A stretch of DNA of 64,000 bases from NCBI GenBank assembly GCA_002104905.1, contig MCFE01000186.1, positions 62,001 to 126,000 of the forward strand, given 5' to 3'. Source of the stretch: Basidiobolus meristosporus CBS 931.73. Lineage: Eukaryota > Basidiobolomycota > Basidiobolomycetes > Basidiobolales > Basidiobolaceae. The translations under genes were made by a program, and so were the position numbers. Numbering within the stretch: position 1 is the stretch's first letter; each line of letters begins with the position of its first letter. Below, piece after piece: positions 1-11,754 of this stretch. The notes under the pieces are model-generated. The model was not told the DNA's origin, did no database searches, and was given only the letters and a program-made list of their open reading frames with translations.

Positions 1-35
1 TCTTTATTTAGTTTTCACACCTGAGCATTTTTCAT

Positions 36-745
36 GTTGTTGCTATGTCCTTGACTGATCTGCTAAGCCTTTCCAAGTGATTATCCATCTTAGCTCTATG
101 CAACCACTTAGCAATTGGCTAGACATCAGCTGATTAATGATGCAATTTCTTACTTATCTTATGCACCTATCAGCATCCCTACAGATGTTAATTAGTTCAG
201 TCTCTTGGTGCCTACTGTTACATTCAAGAGAAAAGTGTAATAAAACTTTTGAATGAGTTAACTGAACGTAAGTGACAACTAAGTGCTGAGTCTTAGAATT
301 GTCAAGGGTGACAGAAGTATTAGCAGAGAATTTCTGGTCTAATTTTGGTTTTGTATATAGTTGGGTTGGGCTATAATGACAACAGAGTTGATTTGCTATA
401 CAGGCAAGGCTTGGTGCTCTTGGGAATGCTAGATATGCTAAGCTTGGATGGAAGCTAGAACGGATTTGTTGAATACTTAATTTTGCTAAGGCACAATCTT
501 AATTTCACTGAAACATACACTAAACCAAATGGTTCAGTAATCTTTATTTATACTTTTCTGATAAAGTTAAATTAGTAAGTGCCAAGAGACTGGACTAATT
601 GAAATCTGTTGAGGTGTTGATAGCTGCATAAGATAAATGAAAAATTGCATCATTAACCAGCTGATGTTTTGGCAACTACTAAGTGGTTGGATAGATCTCA
701 GATGACCAACCCTTTGAAAATGCTTAGCAGATTGGTTGGGAACAT
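36..745. repeat. Long imperfect inverted repeat (foldback/MITE-like element)
   Basis: Bases about 36-290 match the reverse complement of about 500-745, including long runs around the AACCACTTAG and AATGATGCAATTT blocks, with a spacer of roughly 210 bp. The whole could fold into one hairpin. No ORF of note lies inside, so it is best read as a non-autonomous foldback element. Its right end abuts a gypsy reverse transcriptase relic that starts near 747, so it probably inserted in or beside that relic. The left end is close to the window edge and could continue beyond it. No target duplication could be fixed. Confidence 0.7.
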
Positions 746-746
746 G

Positions 747-1523
747 ATGACATCATGCTCCATTGGATTGGTCCATAAGTTCATCAATCCAAGGCACAGG
801 GTACTTATTCTTCACCATCACTGAGTTAAGGGCTATGTATTCAATGCAAGTCCTAAGTGTTCCATCCTTTGTTTTTGCAAAAAGCATTGGTGCTCTCCCT
901 GGCAACTTGCAGGGTGTGATGTATTCTTACTGTAATGACTCATTTATTTGTCTCTTCATCTATTCCAACTTCAATGAACTTGTTTTCTAAGGTGGGTTGC
1001 TCACTTGAGGGCAATCTCATGTGTCCCTGAAACAATCAATGTCTCTGACTGGTTGTAGGGACACAAACTCACCTGGAAACACATCTGAATATTCCCCTAA
1101 GAGATACTGTACCTTATGCAGTACTGGAGTAGAGGAATCCTTCTGTAATACCATATTGAGGAACATCTGAGTACCCTTTCTTAGTGCACCACAGAACTGT
1201 GTCTTGCTAAGTTCACTTGTTTCACACATATTGGAATTGACCAAGTTGAAATCCTGTCTGGCAGGTGATAGCTCATAGGTGCTGTTATCCTTCTGAGTCT
1301 GAATAGCATGGGTTCTCCAGTTAATAGATGATTTACAACAGAATTACAATGTTATCCTAAGTACAAGGTTGGACTGGTGGTTCCTGAATATATGTGCCTG
1401 TAGGTCTTCTTCATTGTCATTGATCCTGATTCTTACTGGCTGAGTGATACAGTTGACTTGGTGAGAGTTCCCATTGGCTGTTGAGACCAAAGTTGATTTG
1501 GTAAGCTTTAGGTTGATTTCATC
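747..1523 (-). pseudogene. Degenerate Ty3/gypsy pol relic (protease to reverse transcriptase), interrupted
   Basis: The minus strand matches the RT and protease-linker region of the intact copy D, but it is diverged and broken by stops. A 75-aa open stretch at 1244-1017 keeps the conserved linker just before the RT domain. The relic continues at 5711-5870 on the far side of copy 1, which inserted into it. It is the oldest layer of gypsy sequence here and is not expected to give a functional product. Confidence 0.8.
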
Positions 1524-1893
1524 TGTTATGCTCTGCCGCTTGAATCTTTAAGTTAGATCAGTTTTTTTAGTCAAATCAATTAGTATATGTTTGGGTTATC
1601 AGTATATCATTATTATCTATGAAATCATTAGCATTAGTCAGCAAATAAATTCGCAGATCCTTATCAGACGGAAATAGATATATTAAGTAGGATCTTATTG
1701 GGTGATGATGATGCAATCAAATGAGTCATCAGCCACAACCTACATTAGGAAATACAATTAGACAGCAATTGATCTGGCAAAATGTATATAAGGAGCTGCT
1801 GGAACCTCAATAAAAATCAGTTCAGGTTTTAGTGAATACAATACCGGCTAAACTCCCTATTCCTGTACAACTCTTATACCAAGACTTGTAACA
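1524..1893 (+). repeat. 5' LTR of gypsy copy 1
   Basis: The LTR starts TG and ends CA. It carries a TATA-like GTATATAAGG near 1783 and an AATAAA-type polyadenylation signal in CCTCAATAAAAATC near 1806. TTGGTAGCAG follows directly at 1894; its complement would be a tRNA 3' end in CUACCA. The primer tRNA is inferred, not proven. Confidence 0.95.
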
Positions 1894-1950
1894 TTGGTAG
1901 CAGCAATAACTAGAAACCTCCCTCCTAAAAAAGAAGAAACCACCCTCAAG

Positions 1951-2935
1951 ATGTTGGACAATCAAGAATGGAAGAATGCCATGCAGCAAATCCTGGCCCA
2001 ACAGCAACAGTTACTCCAGATCCTCAGCCAACAGCAACAAGGAATGACTACCATGGCTCGGAACCAGCAAAGCCCTATTAAGAGCAACTTTAGTATGAAG
2101 GTCAACCGGTACCATGGCAAAGTCAATGAAAACCTGGGAACTTGGCTCTTTCAGATTGAGGAAGCTTTTAAAGCTAAAGGAATTGCTCCAGAAAGCAAGT
2201 TGCATTATGCAACTTCTTACCTGACAGATGCAGCTTTACAGTGGTCCCACAGCAAGATCAGGTAGGCCACTATGATGGGAAGCTCTACAATCTCTACCTG
2301 GGACAAGTTTGTGTTGGAAATTCAGGATGCTTTTGAACCTCCACACCAGCAGACACTACTAAGAAGGAAGTTAAAGACACTCAGACAGAAAGGAATGGTG
2401 CAAGAATACATCTATGAGTACAGATGTCTACTTGGACAAATTGAAAGAATGGACCCATTGAATCAAGTTGAATACTTTATTGATGGGTTGAAAGAAAGAA
2501 CTTGCAAGGAAGTGAATTACCAAAGACCTCAGACTATTGAAGAAGCCATCAAGATTGCCATTGACTATGACTCAGCTATGTTTGGAGTTGGGAAGCCTAC
2601 AGTGACTAATCAGAAAAGCTACAATCATTATGAAAAAAGATAGTCAGAAGCAGTACCAATGGAAAAAGACGCTATGCAGAAGAATCCTACCTCAGAAGAA
2701 TGTAAGAAGAAAGGACTTTGCTTCAATTGCCACCAGCAAGGACATATTGCAAAGTACTGCCCTCAGAGAAGAAATGGACACCAGCCAACAAGAACCTTCA
2801 ACCATTTGAGTCCCATGAGCATAGTAACATGAAGGATAAACTTGAAGAAGACTCAGAACTCACCTTCCACATGACAGAAGAATACCTGTCCCAGATGACC
2901 TCAAACTCAGGAAAGCTATTATACTTGAATGGAGT
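1951..2935 (+). pseudogene. gag of gypsy copy 1 (Retrotrans_gag, CCHC knuckle), broken
   Basis: The reading begins at ATG 1951 with a glutamine-rich N-terminus, as in the other copies, and encodes the capsid-like gag domain and a CCHC zinc knuckle (C-F-N-C...H...C near 2720-2760). An in-frame TAG at 2263-2265 and a TAG at 2641-2643 interrupt it. The first TAG is shared with copy A but absent from B and D. The product would be a nucleocapsid protein that packages element RNA. As it stands the gene cannot give a full-length protein. Confidence 0.85.
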
Positions 2936-5330
2936 AATCAATGGAGTACCTGCCAAGATCATGATTGACTCAGGAGCATCGCATGAGTACATGTTGAAGC
3001 AATTTGCCTTGAAAGCTGGAATCAACTTGGAACCTACCAAATCAACTTCAGTCTCCACAGCTGATGGGAACTCTCACATAATCAACCGTATTACTCAGCC
3101 AGTAAGAATGAAGATCAATGATGTTCCTCATGGCTATATTACAGGAGGATTCTGCTACCCCAGCACCCCAGCAGGTCCAGACTCTCTTGAAGAAATATTC
3201 AGACGTGTTTCCAGATGAGCTTGTAAGCTTACCACCAGTCAGAGATGTGGATCATGCCATTGACACAGGAGATAGCCCTCCAGTGAGCAAGACACCTTAC
3301 AGAATGAGTCCGTTGGAATTGGAGGAAATGAAGAAACAAATTGATCAGCTATTAGAGCAACAATACATCAGGCCCAGCAAGTCACCCTGGGGAGCACCAG
3401 TGCTGTTTGTGAAAAAGAAGGATGGAAAACTTAGGAAGTGCATTGACTACAGAGCCCTGAGCTCAGTTACCGTCAAGAATAAGTACCCCATACCTTGGAT
3501 TGATGAGCTTTTGGACCAACTTAATGGAGCCATTATTTTCAGCAAGATTAACCTCATGTCAGGATACAACCAGATTAGGGTGAAATCAAAAGATATCCCT
3601 AAGACAGCATTCAGGACCAGATGTGGACATTATGAGTACTTAGTCATGAGTTTTGGCCTCACTAATGCCCCTGCAACATTCATGACACTGATGCACACCG
3701 TCTTTCAGGAGTACTTAGACAAGTTTGTGATAATCTACCTGGATGACATATTGATATACAGCAAGACAGAAATGGATCATATGGTGCACATTGAAAAGGT
3801 CTTGAAGAAACTAAGAGAGAACAAGCTTTATGGCAAGCTAGCCAAGTGTGAATTCTTCAAGGAACACGTTGAATACCTGGGACACATAGTGATTAGCACA
3901 GGAGTGACCTTAGACCCTAAGAAGGTTGAAGTTATCAAGAATTTGAAGCAGCCCCATAGCATATCAGAGCTTAGATCATTCCTTGGAATGTTTTCATATT
4001 ATCAAAGATTTGTCAAGTCCTTTGCAAGTATTGCAGCCGCTTTAACTGATATCCTCAAGAAAGACAATACCTACAAGTGGGACATAGCTTGTGAGACTGC
4101 CTTCCAGACACTCATGAATGAACTTGCTAAGCTGCCAAGCTTAAGAATACCAGACTTCAGAAAAGAGTTCACTCTGTGCACAGATGCTTCAGATTATGCA
4201 ATTGGTGGAGTGCTGAGCCAAAACACAAGGGAAAGGACTACCCTGTAGCCTTTGAATCAAAGAAACTGAACTCAGCAGAACAAAACTCTCCAGTCCATGA
4301 GAAGGAGATGCTTGTAATAATACACTGTTTGAAGACAAGGAGATGCTATATTGAAGGAGTCAAATGCACTGTGAAGACTGATCATGCCTCCCTCAAGTAT
4401 ATATTTACTCAGAAGGTACTCTCTAGAAGAATGACAAGATGGAGTGAATACATTCAGCAATTTGACCTGGAGATTGTCTACAGCCCTGGAAAAAATAACA
4501 CAGTTGCTGACACCTTATCAAGATTGAACCAAGTTGCACAACTCAACTTGGTGCATGAATCAGATAGGCCTAGCATATTACCAAAGTACTTGGAGGACCA
4601 AGCCATTCCTAATGAGGTGGATGAAGATATTAAGAAGATAATCCGTGATGAAGCCAGCAAATTTGTTGAACAGGATGAAACACTCTACCTAATTGTTGAT
4701 GGAAGCCCTATTGCCTATTGTCCTTATGTTGCTTGCCTAGATTTAATACATAAGCTACACAATGGATATGGACATCTTGGGATTGAAGGAACCTATAGCC
4801 TAGTAAAAGCCAGAGCATGGTGGCCCAGAATGAAACAAGACATTGAGAAGCTAGTAAAAACATGCCCAAACTGCCAAATCAATCAAGGCCATGGATGTGA
4901 GCCAAGGATTCCAGGAGATCTCACACTACCAAAACTTACAGACACCTTAGAAGATGAACTCAGTCAGCCAAGTAGACACCAGCAACTGGAACAAAGATGT
5001 CAAGAGGCACAGACCAAAGCATCTCAAAGTGAAGAAAAGATAAAGCAGAGATTTGATAAGACTATAGCACCAGAAGCATTGACAGTTGGGAACTTTGTAT
5101 TGCTAAGAAACAACATTTGGAAGAAGTTTGAGCAACAAAGGACAGGACCATTCAAGATCATCAGAGAATGTCCATTTGCAACTTACCAACTGGTGGACAA
5201 ACATGGCAATATCTGGGAAGACTTAGTGCATAGGGACAGACTCAAGCTTGCAAGACTTGCTGATAATACTGAACCATCAAGATATTGGTATCACAAGAAA
5301 AGAGATTCAGGAGAACCCTCTCAACTTTAG
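2936..5330 (+). pseudogene. pol of gypsy copy 1 (protease, RT, RNase H, partial integrase), broken
   Basis: The order is aspartic protease (Asp-Ser-Gly, near 2970), reverse transcriptase with the YLDD motif near 3740, RNase H, the integrase zinc-binding part (CPNC near 4865) and the C-terminal integrase tail. A deletion near 3118 fuses the protease end to the RT linker out of frame. A one-base deletion near 4222 shifts RNase H, and the same deletion is in copy A. The whole integrase DDE core is deleted near 4889-4893, with the same junction as copy B. The gag/pol junction has GGA where copies A and D have TGA. Confidence 0.9.
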
Positions 5331-5340
5331 TAGGGGAGAA

Positions 5341-5710
5341 TGTTATGATCTGCCGCTTGAATGTTTAAGTTAGATCAGTTTTTTTGGTTAAATCAATTAG
5401 TATATGTTTAGGTTATCAGTATATCAGTATTATCTTTGAAATCAGTAGCATTAGTCAGCAAATGAATCAGCAGATCCTTATCAGACAGAAATAGATATAT
5501 TAAGTAGGATCTTATTGAGTGATGATGATGCAATCAAATGAGTCATCAGCCACAGCCTATATTAGGAAGTACAATTAGTCAGCAATTGATCTGGCATAAC
5601 GTATATATGGAGCTGCTGGAACCTCAATAAAAATCAGCTCAAGTTTTAGTGAATACAATACTAGCTAAACTCCCTATTCCTTTACAACTCTCATACCAAG
5701 ACTTGTAACA
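5341..5710 (+). repeat. 3' LTR of gypsy copy 1
   Basis: This 370-bp LTR starts right after the purine tract GTAGGGGAGAA and is followed by CATC, the second copy of the target duplication. Confidence 0.95.
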
Positions 5711-5870
5711 CATCTTTCAAGGTAAATTGCTTTGATATTCAATCAAGCAATGCTTTAGAGTTAATCTTAATACTGGCAGGTATGGCATTGATTACTCCAT
5801 TGAAGTATAATGGCTTTCCTGTGATTGAGATAATTTGGGATAAGTATTATTCTGTCATATGGAAGGTGGG
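5711..5870 (-). pseudogene. Continuation of the old gypsy relic (protease/gag end)
   Basis: This stretch matches the protease and gag-end region on the minus strand and continues the relic at 747-1523 across copy 1. At about 5870 the homology jumps abruptly to the integrase of another minus-strand copy (copy A). That marks an illegitimate junction between two elements. Confidence 0.8.
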
Positions 5871-8400
5871 CTCAGTGACTCCATTAGTTCTGGGGTGATA
5901 TGCTGAGGTTTTCAAGTGTCTGATCTGCTGCATTTCCAGGTAAGCTTCTAATGTCTTTGCCATAAAGTTTGCACCTCTATTAGATAAGATCTCCACAGGG
6001 CATCCAAACTTCATCAGGATCTCATGGTAAATGAAACTTGCAACTTCTTGTTCACTGGCTATTGGTACAGCTTTAGCAACTGGCCATTTGGTGGCATGGT
6101 CAATTGCTACTAGGATCAAAACGGTTGCATTTCCTGGTAATTGGCAGTCTACCAATAAAGTCAATTTCCCATTTCTCAAATGGTCTTACAGGCTCCAGAG
6201 GGAAGAGTTTGGCAATTCTTTGTGGCTGGCCTTGATTGATTTGGCAGTTTGGACATGTTTTCACTAGCTTCTCAATATCTTGTTTTATTCTGGGCCACCA
6301 TGCTCTGGCTTTCACAAGGCTATAGGTTCCTTCAATCCCAAGATGTCCATATCCATTGTGTAGCTTATGTATTAAATCCAGGCAAGCAACATAAGGACAA
6401 TAGGCAATAGGGCTTCCATCAACAATTAGGTAGAGTGTTTCATCCTGTTCAACAATTTGCTGGCTTCATCACAGATTATCTTCTTAATATCTTCATCCAC
6501 CTCATTAGGAATGGCTTGGTCCTCCAAGTACTTTGGTAATATGCTAGGCCTATCTGATTCATGCACCAAGTTGAGTTGTGCAACTTGGTCCAATCTTGAT
6601 AAGGCATCAGCAACTGTGTTGTTTTTCCAGGGCAGTAGACAATCTCCAGGTCAAATTGCTGAATGTATTCACTCCATCTTGTCATTCTTCTAGAGAGTAC
6701 CTTCTGAGTAAATATATACTTGAGGGAGGCATGATCAGTCTTCACAGTGCATTTGACTCCTTCAATATAGCATCTCCTTGTCTTCAAACAGTGTATTATT
6801 ACAAGCATCTCCTTCTCATGGACTGGAGAGTTTTGTTCTGCTGAGTTCAGTTTCTTTGATTCAAAGGCTACAGGGTAGTCCTTTCCCTTGTGTTTTGGCT
6901 CAGCACTCCACCAATTGCATAATCTGAAGCATCTGTGCACAGAGTGAACTCTTTTCTGAAGTCTGGTATTCTTAAGCTTGGCAGCTTAGCAAGTTCATTC
7001 ATGAGTGTCTGGAAGGCAGTCTCACAAGCTATGTCCCACTTGTAGGTATTGTCTTTCTTGAGGATATCAGTTAAATGGGCTGCAATACTTGCAAATGACT
7101 TGACAAATCTCCAAAAATATGAAACCATTCCAAGGAAGGATCTGAGCTCTGATATGCTATGGGGCTGTTTCAGATTCTTGATTACTTCCACCTTCTTGGG
7201 GTCTAAGGTCACTCCTGTGCTAGTCACTATGTGTCCCAGATATTCAACGTGTTCCTTGAAGAATTCACACTTGGCTAGCTTGCCATAAAGCTTGTTCTCT
7301 CTTAGCTTCTTCAAGACCTTCTCAAGGTGCACCAAATGATCCTCTTCTGTCTTGCTGTATATCAATATGTCATCCAGGTAGATTATCACAAACTTGTCTA
7401 AGTACACCGGAAAGAAAGTCTGCATCAGCGTCATGAATGTTGCAGGAGCATTAGTGAGGCCAAAACTGATGATTAACTACTTGCAATGTCCATATCTGGT
7501 CCTAAATGCTGTCTTAGGGATGTATTCTGGCTTCACCCTAATCTGGTTGTCTCCTCACATGAGGTTAATCTTGCTGAAAATAGTGGCTCCATCAAGTTGG
7601 TCCAAAAGCTCCTCAATCCAAGGTATAGGGTACTTATTCTTGACGGTAACTGAGCTCAGGGCTCTGTAGTCAATGCACATCCTAAGTGCTCCATCCTTCT
7701 TTTTCACAAAAAGCACTGGTGCTCCCCAGGGTGACTTGCTGGGCCTGATGTATCCTTGCTCCAATAGCTGATCAATTTGTCTCTTCATTTCCTCCAATTT
7801 CAATGGACTCATTCTGTAAGGTGTCTTGCTCACTGGAGGGCTACCTCCTGTGTCAATGGCATGAACCACATCTCTGACTGGTGGTAAGCTTACAAGCTCA
7901 TCTGGAAACACGTCTGAATATTTCTTCAAGAGAGTCTGGACCTGCTAGGGTGCTGGGGTAGCAGAATTCTCCTGTAATACAGCCATGAGGAACATCTGGG
8001 TATCTTTTCTAAGCACTCTACAGAACTGGTTCTTGCTAAGTTCACTTGTGTCACACATACTGGAATTGACCAAGGTGAAATCCAGCCTGGCAGGTAATAG
8101 CTCATAGGTCTTGTTGTCCTTTTGGATCTGAGTTGCATGGGTTCTCCAGTTGATTGATGGATTACGACAAAATAGCCAGGTTTTCCCAAGTACAAGGACA
8201 AACTTGCAGTTCCCAAATATATAAGCCTGTAGGTCTTCTTCATAGTCATTGATCTTCATTCTTACTGGCTAGGTAATGCGGTTGATTATGTGAGAGTTCC
8301 CATCAGCTGTAGAGACTGAAGGTGATTTGGTAGGTTCCAGGTTGTTTCCAGCTTTCAAGGCAAATTGCTCTGACATGTACTCATGCAATGCTCCTGAGTC
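5871..8400 (-). pseudogene. pol of gypsy copy A, broken
   Basis: Protease, RT with YLDD, RNase H and the integrase core are recognisable in several frames. Integrase reads Ser-Asn-Arg-Gly where the family has Ser-Asp-Arg-Gly, so the second catalytic Asp is Asn, as in copy D. The RNase H frameshift (one base missing near 6897) is shared with copy 1. The gag/pol junction has an in-frame TGA near 8424, shared with D. Other frameshifts split the RT. No functional polyprotein is possible. Confidence 0.88.
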
Positions 8401-9416
8401 AATCATGATCTTGGCAGGTACTCAATTGACTACTCCATTCAAATACAATAACTTCCCTGAGTTGAGGTCATATGGGACAAGTACTCTTCTGTCATATGGA
8501 AGGTGAGTTCCGAGTGTTCTCCAAGCTTATCTTCCACATTACTGTGTTCATGGGACTCAATATGGTTGAAGGTTCTTGTTGGCTGGTGTTCATTTCTTCT
8601 CTGAGGGCAGTACTTTGCAATATGTCCTTGCTGGTGGCAATTGAAGCAAAGTCCTTTCTTCTTACATTCTTCTGAGGTAGGATTCTTCTGCATAGCGTCT
8701 ATTTCCATTGGTACTGCTTCTGATTGTCTTCTTTCATAATGATTGTAGCCTTTCCAATTAGTCACTGTAGGCTTCCCAACTCCAAACATAGCTGAGTCAT
8801 AGTCAATGGCAATCTTGATGGCTTCTTCAATAGACTGAGGTCTTTGGAAATTCACTTCCTTGCAAGTTCTTTCTTTCAACCAATCAATAAAGTATTCAAC
8901 TTGATCCAAGGGGTCCATTCTTTCAGTTTGTCCAAGTAGACATCTGTACTCATAGATGTGTTCTTGCACCATTCCTTTCTGTCTGAGTGTCTTTAACTTC
9001 CTTCTTAGTAGTGTCTGCTGGTGTGGAGGTTCAAAAGCATCCTGAATTTCCAACACAAACTCATCCCAGGTAGAGATTGTAGAGCATCCCATCATAGTGG
9101 CCTACCTGATCGTGCTGTGGGTCCACTGTAAAGCTGCATCTGTCAGGTAAGAAGCTGCATAATGCAACTTGCTTTCTGGAGCAATTCCTTTAGCTTTAAA
9201 AGCTTCTTCAATCTGAAAGAGCCAAGTTCCCAGGTTCTCATTGACTCTGCCATGGTACCAGTTGACCTTCACACTAAAGTTGTTCTTAACAGGGCTTTGC
9301 TGGTTCTGAGCCATGGTAGTCATTCCTTGTTGCTGTTGGCTGAGGATCTGGAGTAACTGTTGCTGTTGGGCCAGGATTTGCTGCATGGCATTCTTCCATT
9401 CTTGATTGTCTGACAT
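8401..9416 (-). pseudogene. gag of gypsy copy A, broken by a stop
   Basis: The reading begins at ATG 9416 and covers the glutamine-rich N-terminus, the capsid-like domain and a CCHC knuckle near 8640. A TAG near 9099-9101 splits it into 104-aa and 218-aa parts. The same TAG occurs in copy 1 at the equivalent codon, whereas B and D have a serine codon. A frameshift near the C-terminus precedes the TGA at the gag/pol border. Confidence 0.85.
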
Positions 9417-9438
9417 CTTGAGGGTGGTTTCTTCTTTC

Positions 9439-9806
9439 TGTTACAAGTCTTGGTATAAGAGTTGTAGAGGAATAGGGAGTTTAGCTAGTATTGTATTCAC
9501 TAAAACTTGAACTGATTTTTATTGAGGTTCCAGCAGCTTGTTATACACATTTTGCCAGATCAATTGCTGACTAATTGTATTTCCTAATGTAGGTTGTGGC
9601 TGATGACTCATTTGATTGCATCATCATCACCCAATAAGATCCTACTTAATATACATATTTCTGTCTGATAAGGATCTGCTGATTCATTTGCTGACTAATG
9701 TTACTGATTTCATAGATAATACTGATATACTGATAACCTCAATATATACTAATTGATATGACTAAAAACTATTCTAACTCAAACATTCAAGCAGCAGATC
9801 ATAACA
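9439..9806 (-). repeat. LTR shared by gypsy copies A and B
   Basis: This 368-bp LTR is in minus orientation. On its high-coordinate side it meets the purine tract of copy B, so it is B's 3' LTR. On its low-coordinate side it meets copy A's gag leader with the primer-binding site deleted. Such LTR sharing suggests recombination between elements rather than simple insertion. I found no target duplication. Confidence 0.92.
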
Positions 9807-9816
9807 TTCTCCCCTA

Positions 9817-11754
9817 CTAAAGTTGAGAGGGTTCTCCTGAATCTCTTTTCTTGTGATACCAATATCTTGATGGTTCAGTATTATCAGCAAGTCTTGCAAG
9901 CTTGAGTCTGTCCCTATGCACTAAGTCTTCCCGGATATTGCCTTGTTTGTCCACCAGTTGGTAAGTTGCAAATGGACATTCTCTGTTGATCTTGAATGGT
10001 CCTGTCCATTGTGGCTCAAACTTCTTCCGAGTGTTGTTTCTTAGTAATACAAAGTTCCCAACTGTCAATGCTTCTGGTGCTTTAGTCTTATTGAATCTCT
10101 GCTTCATCTTTTCTGCGCTTTGAGATACTTTGGTCTGTGCCTCTTGACATCTTTGTTCCAGTTGCTGGTGTCTACTTGGCTGACTGAGTTCATCTTCTAA
10201 GGTGTCTGTAAGTTTTGGTTGTGTGAGATCTCCTGGAATCCTTGGCTCACATCCATGGCCTTGATTGATTTGGCAGTTTGGGCATGTTTTTACTAGCTTC
10301 TCAATGTCTTGTTTCATTCTGGGCCACCATGCTCTGGCTTTTACTAGGCTATAGGACTTGACAAATCTTTGATAATATGAAAACATTCCAAGGAATGATC
10401 TAAGCTCTGGTATGCTATGGGGCTGCTTCAAATTCTTGATTACTTCCACCTTCTTGGGGTCTAAGGTTACTCCTGTGCTAGTCACTATGTGTCCCAGAAA
10501 TTCTACGTGTTCCTTGAAGAATTCACACTTGACTAGCTTGCCATATAGCTTGTTCTCTCTTAGTTTCTTCAACACCTTTTCAATGTGTACCATGTGATCC
10601 TTTTCTGTCTTGCTGTATATCAATATGTCATCCAGGTAGATTATCACAAACTTGTCTAAGTACTCCTGAAAGACAGTCTGCATCAGCGTCATGAATGTTG
10701 CAGGGGCATTAGTGAGGCCAAAACTCATGACTAAGTACTTGTAATGTCCATATCTGGTCCTGAATGCTGTCTTAGGGATATCTTCTGGTTTCACCCTAAT
10801 CTGGTTGTATCCTGACATGAGGCCAAACTTGCTGAAAATAGTGGCTCCATTAAGTTGGTCCAAAAGCTCATCAATCCAAGGTATGGGGTACTTATTCTTG
10901 ACTGTAACTGAGTTCAGGGCTCTGTAGTCAATGCACATCCTAAGTGTTCCACCCTTCTTTTTCATAAAAAGCACTGGTGCTCCCCAGGGTGACTTGCTGG
11001 GCCTGATGTATCCTTGCTCCAATAGCTGATCAATTTGTCTCTTCATTTCCTCCAGTTCCAATGGACTCATTCTGTAAGGTGTCTTGCTCACTGGAGGGCT
11101 ATCTCCTGTGTCAATGGCATGATCCATGTCTCTGACTGGTGGTAGGCTTACAAGCTCATCTGGAAACACGTTGGAATATTTCTTCAAGATAGTCTGGACC
11201 TGCTGGGGTGCTGGGGTAGAAGAATCCTCCTGTAATACTGCCATGAGGAACATCTGGGTACCTTTTCTAAGTGCTCTACAGAACTGGGTCTTGACCAGTT
11301 CACTTGTCTCACACACACTGGAATTGACCAAGTTGAAATCCAGCCTGGCAGGTAATAGCTCATAGGTCTTGTTGTCTTTTTGGATCTGAGTTGCATGGGT
11401 TCTCCAGTTGATTGATGGATTACAACAAAATAGCCAGGTTTTTCCAAGTACAAGGTCAAACTTGTAGTTCCCAAAGATATAAGCCTGTAGGTCTTCTTGA
11501 TAGTCATTGATCTTCATTCTTACTGGCTGGGTAATACGGTTGATTATGTGGGAGTTCCCATCAGCTGTGGAGACTGAAGGTGATTTGGTAGGTTCCGAGT
11601 TGATTCCAGCTTTCAAAGCAAATTGCTCTGACATGTACTCATGCAATGCTCCTGAGTCAATCATGATCTTGGCAGGTACTCCATTGATTACTCCATTCAA
11701 GTACAATAACTTCCCTGAGTTTGAAGTCATTTGGGACAAGTACTCTTCTGTCAT
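9817..11754 (-). pseudogene. Deleted pol polyprotein of copy B (645-aa open frame)
   Basis: One open frame runs from the gag end through protease (Asp-Ser-Gly), linker and RT with an intact YLDD. It then jumps from the end of RT (near 10352) straight to the integrase zinc-binding region, so RNase H is gone. A second deletion, near 10260, removes the integrase DDE core; its junction is identical to that of copy 1. The frame then continues to the normal C-terminus. A deletion derivative that stays open for 645 codons suggests the deletions arose before many later mutations. It could supply RT but not RNase H or integrase. Confidence 0.85.

Larger units (their letters stand above)
1524..5710 (+). 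mobile_element. Ty3/gypsy LTR retrotransposon, copy 1 (defective, nested)
   Basis: Two 370-bp LTRs (TGTTATG...GTAACA) bound 3.4 kb of gag-pol sequence on the plus strand. The four bases CATC precede the 5' LTR and follow the 3' LTR, a target-site duplication. Joining the flanks restores the older minus-strand gypsy relic (TTTCATC then TTTCAAGG), so this is a nested insertion. The primer-binding region TTGGTAGCAG follows the 5' LTR directly, and a polypurine tract GTAGGGGAGAA precedes the 3' LTR. By eye the LTRs differ at roughly two dozen positions, so the insertion is not recent. The coding part has stops, frameshifts and two internal deletions. Confidence 0.95.
5871..9438 (-). mobile_element. 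Ty3/gypsy copy A internal region, truncated at its 3' end
   Basis: On the minus strand the order is gag, protease, RT, RNase H, and integrase up to just past the catalytic Glu. There the sequence breaks off into an older relic, so the integrase C-terminus, polypurine tract and 3' LTR are missing. At the other end, the LTR at 9439-9806 joins the gag leader directly. About 36 bp that include the primer-binding site are lost, so this copy could not prime replication. Confidence 0.85.

Noticed and set aside
1783-1816. TATA and AATAAA signals in the LTR as evidence of a host promoter
   Set aside because: They belong to the LTR's own U3/R region and recur in every copy.
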